In this document: positions 1-9,334 of the stretch, in pieces
Position numbering within the stretch: the stretch's first letter is position 1
Layout of the letters: each line of letters begins with the position of its first letter
NCBI GenBank assembly: GCA_037367405.1
Contig: JAZKJV010009784.1
Span: 806,001-870,000 of the forward strand
Source: Ottelia alismoides
Lineage: Eukaryota > Streptophyta > Magnoliopsida > Alismatales > Hydrocharitaceae
Direction of reading: 5' to 3'
DNA: 64,000 nucleotides
Program-made: the position numbers and the translations under genes
The notes under the pieces: model-generated
Seen by the model: only the letters and a program-made list of their open reading frames with translations
Told to the model about the DNA's origin: nothing
The model's database searches: none

Positions 1-2392
1 GCTATACTTCGCAACAAAATGGTGTGGCGGAACGCAAACATCGCCACCTTCTTGATGTCATACGTACATTGTTGATTCAAAGTCGTGCTACTCATTCTTT
101 TTGGGGGGACGCTGTTCTCACCGCTTGCTACCTGGTGAATCGTATGCCGTCTACTGTTCTAGGCGAAAAGGTTCCCTTCTTGATTGCGTTTCCCGAGAAG
201 GATCTATTCTCGCTTACACCTCGAGTCTTTGGATCTGTGGCCTTCGTGCATAATTTTACTCTTGGTCGTGATAAGCTCTCACCGTGAGCTATCAAATGTG
301 TGTTTGTTAGATACTCTCGTACTTAAAAGGGTATATGTGTTTTGATCCGGTTGGTAGGAGATATTATATAAGCGCTGATGTTACTTTCTTTGAATCTATT
401 ATGTACTTCTCTCCTACAGGTGATAGGTTATCCACTACCTATGAAGAGGATATTGTTGTTCCTCTACCTCCATCTCTTCCATCACTTGAAGCTGACCAAC
501 CATCACCTTCTCCATCACCTCCTCCTCTACTACCACCACCACCTACATCTCAGCCAAGATTCGTACCCATTGTTTATACTCGCAGATCTTCTGCTATCTC
601 CTCTGCTTATAAGCCATCCACATCATCCAACACGCCTGAGGTATGTCATGATAACATTATTTCTACTGATGGCACTGGAGTTCTACATCATACACATGAT
701 GATTCTGGCATAAAAGACAGAGGTGATGCAGATTTGGATGCTCCTATTGCACTAAGGAAGCCTCGACGTAAATGCGCTACATACCCACTCGCTGTACATG
801 TCTCTTTGGATCATCTTTCAGATGAGTATAGGAGGTTTGTAGTCAGACTTTCTGTGGTTACTATAGCTCGAACATATATGGAGGCTTTACAGGATGACAT
901 GAGGAGGCATGCCATGGAAGAAGAAATGGCGGCCTTAACGTCACGAGGGACATGGTGTGTTGTCTCTGCTCCACGCGATGCTTCGATTGTAAGCTTCAAG
1001 TGGATATTTTTCATTAAGCAAAACACAGATGGGAGTGTGGATCGCTACAAGGCAAGGTTGGTGGCGAAAGGCTTCACCCAAACATACGGGGTGGATTATC
1101 AAGACACTTTTTCTCCAGTAGGGAGACACTCAACGCTACGAATTCTACTAGCTGTTGCAGTTTCACGGGGTTGGCCATTATTTCAGCTTGATGTGAAGAA
1201 TGCATTCCTCTACGGGGACCTTCAGGAGAAGGTTTACATGCAGCAGCCACCTGGGTTTCCTGTTGAGGGGGAGTCCCAGAAGGTATGCATGCTACATAAG
1301 GCCATTTATAGCATGAAGCAGAGTCCTAGAGCTTGGTATCAAAAGTTGTCAGAGTTGATTGAGCAACAGGGGTTTGTGAGGTCCACTGCAGACCACTCAC
1401 TTTTTGTTCAGAAGACACAAAAAGGTACGGTTGCCATTCTGGTTTATGTGGATGACATTATTATTACAGGAGATGATGCTCAAGGAATTCAGATAGCCAA
1501 GAAATTCCTAGGTAAAGAATTTGTGACCAAGGACCTTGGCACCCTTTGCTACTTCTTGGGGTTAGAATTTCCCAGGAATCATCGTGGTCTAGTGATGTCC
1601 CAGAGAAAGTTTGTGATGGATCTCCTCTCTGAGACATGTATGACCGGATGCAAGCCTGCCACTGCTCCTATGGATCCAAGTATGAAATTGTATGATGAGG
1701 ATACTGAGGAAGTTGATAGTAGGAGGTATAGAGAACTAGTTGGGAAGCTTTTATATGTTACTATCACCAGGCCATATATTATGTTTGCAGTAAGAAAGGC
1801 CAGTCAATTCATGGAGAAGCCCAGGAAGGTACATATGGATGCTATCTATATGATCTTGAGATACTTAAAGAATTCACCTGGTTCGGGACTTTTATTCAGT
1901 AGGGATGCATCCCTGGAGGTGACAACTTGTGCAGATGCTGACTATGCGGGATGTCATGTGGACAGAAAGTCTACTTCAGGTTTTGTAGTGTTTGTTGGAC
2001 ACTCACTTGTCTCATGAAAGAGCAAGAAGCAGACAATGGTTGCTAGATCAAGTGCAGAATCTGAGTACAAGACCATGGCACAAGAGAGTGCTGAAATGAT
2101 GTGGATTAGATCGGTGTTGACTGATCTTACCGTAAAAGTTCCCCTTCCTATGCAACTTCTACGTGATAATCAAGCTGCATTATTCATTGCAAATAATGTA
2201 TTCCATGAACGAACAAAGCATATTGAGGTGGACTGTCATTATACTTGAGACTTGATACAGAAGGGCCTTATATCTACCTCTCATGTGTCTACAGGAGATC
2301 ATACGACATATATCTTCACCAAGGCTCTATCTCGAAGTCCTTTTCAGAAGTGCTGTTCCAAGTTGAGCATGATAGATATATATGCTCCAGCT
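1..2392 (+). pseudogene. copia polyprotein fragment: integrase C-term, RT, RNase H
   Basis: Retrotransposon Pol, which would integrate and reverse-transcribe the element. The first part (to 287) is integrase: the start reads QQNGVAERKH, the conserved block after the DDE core. A stop at 288-290, a second stop near 327 and one missing base near 331 shift the frame. From 335 on a single frame runs through a Pro-rich linker, the RT start (YKARLVAKGFTQ), QLDVKNAFLYGDL, the catalytic box YVDDIIITG (about 1447-1473) and RNase H (ADADYAGCHVDRKSTSGF, then SSAESEY). That frame is broken by TGA at 2016-2018, where the family has Trp, and by TGA at 2246-2248. Apart from these, RT and RNase H look nearly intact, so this is a fairly young copy. 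The stops look like single-base changes, compatible with decay of methylated DNA. Confidence 0.88.
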
Positions 2393-2402
2393 TGAGGGGG
2401 AG
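2391..2402 (+). other. Polypurine tract of copia element
   Basis: The run cttgagggggag lies immediately upstream of the TG that opens the 3' LTR. It is the usual primer site for plus-strand DNA synthesis, and its position fixes the LTR start. Confidence 0.85.
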
Positions 2403-2549
2403 TGTTAAGATAAATATATCTTTATGTCTCTTTTATGTAATTTTATTTTCTCTGCGTACTTATCATGTAATTAACCTAAGGGCTATTCTCCTATATAAGA
2501 GAGCCCTCGGGTACGTCTAATGTATCTCATTCATTTTTCTCTCCTATCA
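2403..2549 (+). repeat. copia 3' LTR (about 147 bp)
   Basis: It begins TGTTAAGA right after the polypurine tract and most plausibly ends at ..CTCCTATCA, giving TG...CA ends. A TATA box (tatataag, 2492-2499) is followed by a short leader-like stretch. At about 147 bp it is short for copia; the related minus-strand element has a 228-bp LTR. The 3' boundary is inferred, as there is no second LTR in the window to compare. Confidence 0.7.
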
Positions 2550-4866
2550 GTTGTTGATGGTTGATTTCTCCGAGGAGGTGAGGCGGACAGTTTAGGGCTT
2601 GAATGTGGATGGGGCTCCGGGCCCTGACGGTTTTCCTGTTCTGTTTTACCGTGAGTTTTGGTATCTTCTGAAGGCTGACGTTATGGACGTATTGTGTGAA
2701 TTCAGGACTGGAAATCGAAGATTTGAGAAAGTCAACCGGGCTTTGATCTTTCTTCTTCCAAAGAAGGAAAATCCGTTGAGGGTGGGGGACTTCATGTCGA
2801 TTTATATTTCCAACACTCTTTATCTCATCGTGACGAAGGTGATGGCGAACAAACTCAAGAAATTGATGGACTCAGTGGTGCTGCAGGGGGAGTCCGCTTT
2901 CATTCCGGGTCATCAAATGGCTGATGGGCTAGTGGCGGCGTCGGAGATTTGCCTTGAGTGGAAGCGGGCGAAGAAGAAGGGGGCGCTCTGGAAGATTGAT
3001 TATGCCAAAGCCTACGGTTGTATCCGCTGGAAGTTCCTGTGGTCCTCGCTGCGGCGGAGGGGGTTCCCCGAGGTTTGGGTGCAATGGATGAAGAGATGTG
3101 TCACTACCTGCTCGTGTTCGATTTTGGTCAACGGTAAGCCCGAGGGCGGGTGGTATCAGCCGCAACGGGGTGTTCGTCAGGTGTGTCCGCTGGCTCCTAT
3201 GCTCTTTATCCTGGTGGCGGATTGTTTGAAAGTCTTGTTAAAGTGTGCGATGACGGTAGAGTGGTGCGAGGGCTTCCGCCTCGGGGATATTTCTATTCCT
3301 TTGTTTTAGTATGCGAATGACACGTTGGTTTTTCTGGGGGGTTCAGAGTAGCAGAACCGCAACACAACGGTCCTGGTAGATATCTTTGGGAGTCTATCGG
3401 GGTTGCAGATAAACATGCGGAAATCTGTGGTGATTCCATTCGGGATGGACGATGCAGAGTGTGATAGTGTTGCTGGGTGGGCGGGTTGCCCTTCGGGAAA
3501 CTCCCGATCTCCTACTTGGGGCTGTCGCTGGTGGATGGTAGAATGAAGAAGTCAGATTGGGATTGCGTGATACGTAGAATGGAGGAGAGGATGGCTGGTT
3601 GGAAAGCCGTCACTGTCTATGGGAGGGAAATTAATCCTCCTTAAGCACGTGCTCGCTGCCATTCCGGTCTTCTTCTATTCTACTCGATTGATGCCGGTTA
3701 GGGTTAGAAGGAAGGTTGAGTCTATGATGAGGTCCTTCTGGTCGGATGGGAGGCAACAGAGATCTAGACTGCATTTGGTAGGCTGGGAGGATGTTACGAA
3801 ATGTATCTCTGATGGTGGTCTTGGGGTCCGTGATGTGGAGCTCATGAACCAAGTTCTGCTGGCCAAATGGGTGGTTCAGATTTGGGGATCTTCGTGATCG
3901 CCGGCGGTCATGCTTTTGAGGTGTATTATGGCGTCACAGGGGCGTTGGTGGCTGACCGAAGGAGATTTGAATCACTGCTTTGGGTAGGGATCCGTGCTGT
4001 TTTGCCGGATATTATTCCTTCCTTGCGCCTGAGGATTGGGAACGGTCAAGTGTTTAGATTTTGGCTCGACGACTGTATGGGGGAGGGTGTTCTTGGGCGG
4101 CGTTTCTCGAGGCTGCTGACTATGGCGGTTGACAGGAATGCGCTTCTGGCTGAGGTGGCGGACTCCAGCTCGTGGGCTCCATAGTTTGTTTCGGATCTGT
4201 CGGATCAATGAATGGACGACTTCTAGCGGATGCTGGCTGAGACACCCCCACTGGGGGAATTGTCCAATGAATCTACTCATTTTGAATGGGATGGAGAGAG
4301 ATTCTCGATTAAGAAAGCTTATCTTATGATGAGAAGGTCACCTGTGGGACGTGACGAGGAGCTGTGCGCAGACATGAAGATTATTTAGGCCGCCAAGATC
4401 CCGAGTAGAGTGAAGATCTTCCTGTGGTATTCGAGAAGAAACCACCTCTATGACAAAGCTAGGAGGGGAAGACTGTTCAGCTTGGCAGATGCGCGTTGCG
4501 ACAGGTGTGAGGGCGTTGTGGAGGACGCGGACCACCTCTTCTTCGGTTGTGGGACTTCGGTGCAGGTTTGGAGGTCGGTGGGGATCCCTTGGGTGCTAGC
4601 CAGCAGTTTGGAGGTGTTTTGGAGGTCGGTTCGCGCGGTGGGTCTTGGTTCTTCGGGTGACTGCTCAAAACCTTTCGCTGTGCTATGGGCTCTTTGGGCT
4701 GGACGGAATAATCTCATATTAAAAAACCGGAGATTCTATTCGAAGAATATTGTCTCGCATTGTAACGCTAATTTTTGGGCCTCACGTTGATGTACTCATC
4801 TTTCTTTTTTAATGAAAGTGTTGCCGTGGTGACTCCAGCCTCGGGAGATCTCCCCTTTTTATCTTA
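2550..4866 (+). pseudogene. L1-type LINE ORF2 fragment: RT to zf-RVT
   Basis: A LINE reverse transcriptase lacking its endonuclease. It starts just before NVDGAPGPDGFPVLFYREFW (RT motif 1) and continues with the FIPGHQMADGL block, the palm motif KIDYAKAYG and GVRQVCPLAPMLF. The catalytic box is ruined: a TAG stop (3307-3309) precedes YAND (3310-3321), where the family has YADD, so the second Asp-side residue is Asn. Downstream, several frames carry the thumb and connection region and then the C-terminal zinc-knuckle domain (zf-RVT): RCDRCEGVVEDADHLFFGC, about 4493-4549, followed by LWALWAGRNN. The fragment ends in T-rich sequence near 4866. Stops and frameshifts throughout mark it as long dead. 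It is comparatively GC-rich next to the AT-rich flanks. Confidence 0.85.
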
Positions 4867-4869
4867 AAA

Positions 4870-5165
4870 AAATCTGCAAGAAATGATTTGGAGATGGCTA
4901 ACCACCTTTTCTTCACTTGTCATATGTGACAGATCTGTGGCATGCGCTACGATAAACTGGCTGGATCCAAGTTCAACTGAAAACTTATGGGAATCCCTAG
5001 TTAGCGTGAGATTCATATCAAATACGAAATTGCTACAACTTGTCGTGGCTTTGTGGGCTACTTGGCTTGCCAAACCGATGTTATCTTCAACTCTGATTGG
5101 TTTAATTTTGAAAACGTACTCTTTCATGCAAGGACTTTCCTTGAGTCCTGGTTCCTATAAGGTAA
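4870..5165 (+). pseudogene. Second L1-type LINE remnant (zf-RVT C-terminus)
   Basis: Translation gives LEMANHLFFTCHM, then ALWATWLAK and, one frame over, VIFNSDWFNFENVLF. This is the Cys/His-containing C-terminal domain of plant L1 ORF2 and its following tail. The sequence differs clearly from the fragment ending at 4866, so it is a separate insertion or a different subfamily, not a continuation. It has several stops and at least one frameshift. 5166-5387 shows no recognisable feature. Confidence 0.6.
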
Positions 5166-5387
5166 TCGAGGTATTCTTCCTTTTTAATATTAGTTTGTAG
5201 TGGACACCTTCGCTTGTTTCACACTTTTTTGCATAAAAAATGTTGATCTCCTTCTTTGGGGCCTTGTAGCCAACTGATATGAGGTGGATGTGGAGAAACG
5301 ATGATCTCTTGGTTTGGGAAGCCCATGACTCGATGAAGGGGAATGTTAAGGACGTGAATTGATTTTTCATACATGATCGTTGATATG

Positions 5388-5775
5388 GAGAATGGTTGTA
5401 GCAGAAACGAAAATATTAAGGTGGATGTGTGGACACACACACGCAAAGATCGGATTCGGAATGATGCAATCAGAAAGAAAGTTGGTGTAGCTCCGATCGA
5501 GTATAAGATGCGAGAAAACTGCTTAAGATGGTTTGGTCATTTGCAAAGAAGATCAGCTGATGCACCAATTAGGAGATGTGAGTGTTGGGATGTTGAGCCG
5601 GCTAAGAGAAGGTGAGGACGGCCCAAGAAGTGTTGGAAAGAGACTATGGGAAGGGATCTTAGTTTTGTGGATATATGCTCGGGTTTGATCCACGATAGAT
5701 CTGAATGGAGGCGAAGAATTCATGTAGCCAACCCTACTTAATTGTGGGAAAAGGCTTTGTTGTTGTTGTTGATCA
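5388..5775 (+). pseudogene. RTE-type LINE, 5'-truncated 3' end
   Basis: The last part of a plant RTE-clade ORF: KDRIRNDAIRKKVGV, LRWFGHLQRRSADAP, RRCECWDVEPAKRR, then a TGA where the family continues into Gly-Arg-Pro, then RSEWRRRIHVANPT. It ends in TTG repeats (5757-5771), the typical tail of RTE LINEs. Compared with the longer copy near 54398-56745, two extra bases in the ACACAC run near 5436-5444 shift the frame. Severe 5' truncation is usual for LINE copies made by target-primed reverse transcription. Confidence 0.82.
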
Positions 5776-5901
5776 TTGATATGGAGAGCTAACATGTTGT
5801 TGAAGAAGATTATATCCTTGACTGCTCAAAAGGAGGCTTGTTACGAAGGTGTCCAAAACTCAAAAACAAGTGGGACATTGATCTAAACACATGTTCAATT
5901 T

Positions 5902-6705
5902 ATGAGAATGGGTATGGGGATGTGGATCGTCCTTTTTTATTCCCATTAGCAACTTCGGTGAAGGAATTATGGTGAAAATTGGAGAAGATTATGGGAATGG
6001 GGATGAGGATGTGGATCGTCTTTTTTATTCCCATTAGCAACTTTGGTGAAGGAATTAGGGTTAAAATTGGAGAAGATAACTTTTGGAAGAAAGGTCTTTT
6101 TAGATGCTCTAAATTGCAACATGATGGGGTTATTAATGGAGATGTTAATCATAAAATAAATGTAGGTTGACTATAGTAGAGAGAATCCTTGCAAAAAAAG
6201 TGGAGAGAAGCCTCTACTGTTTTATATGATAAGAAAATTCCTTTGGAAATCAGATGAAAGTATTACAAAGTAATCGTGAAACCTGTTATGCTTTATGGAT
6301 ATGAATGTTGGCCTGTAAATCAGAGACATTTGCAGAGATTGAGAGTCCAGAAATGAAAATACTATGGTGGATGTGTGATCATACACGAAAGATCGGATTA
6401 GGAACAATGCGATTAGAAGGAAGATTGGTGTAGCTCCAAGGGAGGATAAGAGGAAAAAAATCTGCTTAAGGTAATTTGGCCATTTGCAAATGTTTGCTAA
6501 TGCACCAATTAGAAGATGCGAGATTTAAGATGATGAGCCGGCTAAAGAGAGCGTGAGGAAAGACCAATAAGCGTTAGAAGGAGACTATCTGAAGAAATAT
6601 TTAATTATTTGAGGTAAGTCTAAGAATGACTCAAAATAGATCCTAATGGAGGAAAAGAGTCTTTGTAGCCGACCATACTTAATGTGGGAGAAGGCTTTGT
6701 TGTTA
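5902..6705 (+). pseudogene. RTE-type LINE fragment, second copy, with internal duplication
   Basis: Similar to 56085-56745 of the long RTE copy: the GEGI-VKIG block, LQHDG-I-GDV, then the PVNQRH region and a 3' end reading tgtagccgaccatactta plus a short TTG tail. Its first 180 bases are an 89-bp direct duplication (about 5902-5990 and 5991-6081), each half carrying the same ggatgtggatcgtc and cccattagcaact segments. Many stops and indels; more decayed than the neighbouring copy at 5388-5775. 5776-5901 contains nothing recognised. Confidence 0.75.
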
Positions 6706-7010
6706 TTGTATTGGCTACTTTGGTGTGGAACACCACGTGGATTGATTGGGTGGACATCACCAATTTTGATGCTTTCTGGTAAGTTTCTGGTAAGTTTCAA
6801 GTGATGAAGAGTAGGTGGGGGAACAGTCACTTAGAAAAGTGGGCAAGGCAGATGATGACCTTTGGCAGATTTATGGGCTATGAACTTAAAAGAATACTGT
6901 GATTTATATTTACAATTAAGAATGATGTTCTGATGGGAATGCGGTACATAGTACAAAGTCGATACATGGAGAGGGTGCATTCTTGAATATAATGGGGGGG
7001 GGGGGACCTG
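6706..7010 (+). other. Possible remnant of host coding sequence
   Basis: Directly after the RTE tail one frame reads WIDWVDITNFDAFW, stop, then SRWGNSHLEKWARQMM and FGRFMGYELK before a second stop (about 6898-6900). The Trp-rich composition looks coding-like and a good 5' splice motif (CTG|gtaagt, 6776-6784) sits at the first stop. I do not recognise the protein. It may be an exon of a disrupted gene or chance. A poly-G run lies at about 6993-7005. 7011-7440 shows no recognisable feature. Confidence 0.25.
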
Positions 7011-7440
7011 TTTTTGTCTCTCTTAATCAATGAGTGAATATTGGATTACTATTTAACCCAGGGTCATCCTTTCCCTTTCCAAAATTATAACAATGCATAT
7101 TTCTTCACCAGTGACAATTTTTGATCATACGAGAGTTTGAGAGTGTGTTGTAACTTATTTTGTGTGAATATTTGGCAAATACAAGTTATTTATATTTTCA
7201 TTTATAAGCATTTGTTTGTATGGAGTGGTTGATGGTTAGGTATGAGTTTTCAAATGCTAAGTTGTCTAAAAGATCTTTATGCGAGGCAAACTAAAATTTT
7301 GTTGATTGTTGTTCCAACCTATATTCTGTATTGTTGCGTCTGCTCCTTGTCTGAGATTCTGATAGAAACTTGATCTTGATATGGTAAAATGGTAATATTC
7401 CTTGCTCACATAGTTGCATCCATGCGCAATCATATGGAAC

Positions 7441-8428
7441 TAGGGATGAAAATGAATCGAATACGAACATGCTTAATTCCATATTCATATTCGTTTCATC
7501 TCTATCGAATACGGATACGGATATGATTCAAATATGCATTAAGGAAATTGGATTCTTAAAAATACAGATACGAATTCGAATAGGATATTTATCGAATCCG
7601 AATACAGATCGAATAAAAAGCATACCCGAATGCGGATCGAATAAAGAGCCAATCCAAATATGAATCGAATAAAGAGCCAATACAAATATGGATTGAATAA
7701 AGAGTGAATCCAAATATGGATCCAATAAACATGGAATCCAAATACGGATCGAACAAAGAATACATACGAATACGAATTTATTTTTTTTTATCAAAGTTAA
7801 TAATGATTTTTAAAATGGTAATGAAATATAAATAAGTTGCATCATGATAAGAGGGAGCGTCGAGGTGACATGCGTTCTTGATCGGAAGCAAAAAAAGGGA
7901 TATTTTTTTTGTAACTTTTGTTCGTGCCCATCCCCGAACAAACATAAGTTTATTGATACCATTAATATATTGTATTAGATAATATAATACTATTATAATA
8001 ACATTGGGTTGTGGCTATATTACATTAACTAATATATAAAACAATATATATTTGTACTCACTTAATGGTCTAGTGGTCGTATAGTGTGTCTACCATACAA
8101 AAGACCAGGGTTCAAATCCCACTCTTGCAGAGGTTGCGTTATGTAGTCGACGGCCAGCGTAAAAAATAGTCGGTCTTTCAACATGGATTTGAGCAAGAAT
8201 CCATGTAGCCGACCCTACTTATAGTGGGAGAAGGCTTAATACATTATTAAATGCTGGATTCAGATATCCGGTTCTGTATCCAGATATTCAAGCCATTACC
8301 ATATCCGTATCCATATCTGGAAAATTTTTACAACTCGTATCCACATTCGATCCGTATTTGATTAATATTCGGATATTGATATCCATATCCGATAATTTTT
8401 TGAAATACGGTAATCAGATGTATCCCTG
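7441..8428. mobile_element. hAT-like non-autonomous DNA transposon
   Basis: The left end is TAGGGATGAAAATG and the right end, read inward, is CAGGGATACATCTG, a short imperfect terminal inverted repeat of the hAT style. Both subterminal regions are full of related motifs (gaatacggat / atccgtatcc) in opposite orientation. The flanks are similar: catatggaac before the element and catttggaac four bases after its apparent right end (8431-8440). That resembles a target duplication with a small offset, so the exact right border is uncertain (8428-8432). There is no transposase frame. The interior contains a SINE. Confidence 0.55.
8057..8238 (+). mobile_element. tRNA-derived SINE with RTE LINE tail
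   Basis: An internal RNA polymerase III promoter is visible: A box tggtctagtgg (8066-8076) and B box ggttcaaatcc (8109-8119), 43 bases apart start to start, as in a tRNA. After an unrelated body the 3' end, gtagccgaccctacttatag followed by tgggagaaggctt (8206-8236), matches the 3' end of the RTE LINE copies at 5720-5755 and 6665-6700. It has no acceptor stem and no CCA-compatible folding, so it is a SINE and not a tRNA gene. It lies inside the hAT-like element. Confidence 0.75.
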
Positions 8429-8636
8429 TTCATTTGGAACTGACCATCTTCCATTCTTATTACTCACAAATTTATATTGTTGTCTCTTTATTTTATCTGT
8501 CATTTGTTTTTTTCTTGAATTAATGTGCCACTCATAATTCCCCAATTCATCCTTTCTCTTTATTATATCTGTTATATATGGTGCTGGATTAGTTTAAAAA
8601 AACAGATTCTTATCTCGCCCCTTAATTTCCTTTCAG

Positions 8637-9334
8637 TTCATTTCTTTTTCCCTGAGAAAGGAGCAGCTTACCTACGGATTCGTAGTCTCTCTTTAATAAT
8701 AGCAGTATAATCATGTAACACAAGTCGTGTTCATTTTGTCGCTAGATATACATTCACTTGTTACATTCTTTTAGAAAAGTAGCCATTTCATTCATCAAAT
8801 AAAAAAAAGGTCCTAGGGTCAAAGTTGAAAAAAAAACAAGTCACTTGTAACAGAAGCAGGTAATGAAGTTTCCTGGATATCTAGATGGACAAAATGTACA
8901 CCTCTAGGGCTCATTCCTAGTTCCTGATTGAAAGAAACCCAAAAAACAAAAACGAATCCTGTGATTTCTCTGACCAAGGGTATACCTTTTCAAAAGAAGC
9001 TTGTACATTCATAATTGAAGAAAACAAGCAGTGAAAGCAAAGCTTTATTATCTGACAGAAGTTGATGTAATTTTGTGTTTTGAGACTTCCCTTTCTCTCT
9101 GTTTTTTAGCTTTTCATATTTCCTTCCATTCTGAAGCTTAGGGCAGTGTAGTCCTAAATATAATTAGTCACTCTTTTGATACTCCTTCCAGGTTATGCCG
9201 TTCCACGGTTTGCTCAACTCTCTGTGACGTCGTACTACGCAGCATCCAGTGCTTCACATTTTGTGATATCACAGCCGACCAGAGATATTGAAGAAAAATT
9301 TTCATCCCGACCTCTGCAAGACAAAACTGCATGA
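8637..9334 (+). CDS. Two candidate 3'-terminal exons of an unrecognised gene
   Basis: Exon 8637-8681 follows a strong acceptor (cccttaatttcctttcag) and reads HFFFPEKGAAYLRI. A donor (c|gtagtc) ends it. The next acceptor (gatactccttccag) opens exon 9192-9334, which reads YAVPRFAQLSVTSYYAASSA and later SQPTRDIEEKF to a TGA at 9332-9334. The two exons join in phase across one codon (Arg), and the second shows good codon structure over 47 codons, unlike the surrounding AT-rich DNA. I do not recognise the protein and see no convincing upstream exons in 7011-8636, where transposons have inserted, so the gene is probably 5'-truncated or interrupted. It could also be a captured fragment. Confidence 0.35.

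Larger units (their letters stand above)
1..2549 (+). mobile_element. Ty1/copia retrotransposon, 3' part with 3' LTR
   Basis: The window opens inside the integrase of a copia element and runs through reverse transcriptase and RNase H to a polypurine tract and 3' LTR. The 5' LTR, gag, protease and most of integrase lie outside the window. The end of the LTR is followed directly by an L1-type LINE reverse transcriptase that is already in mid-domain, so the copia element probably sits in, or next to, an older LINE copy. No target duplication can be tested because the 5' end is missing. Confidence 0.9.

Noticed and set aside
335..2017. Intact, potentially active copia polyprotein
   Set aside because: In-frame stops at 2016 and 2246, an upstream frameshift and missing 5' half in the window show it is broken as seen.
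8057..8125. Possible tRNA gene
   Set aside because: A and B boxes are present but the acceptor and anticodon stems do not pair, and the unit carries a LINE-like tail; it is a SINE.
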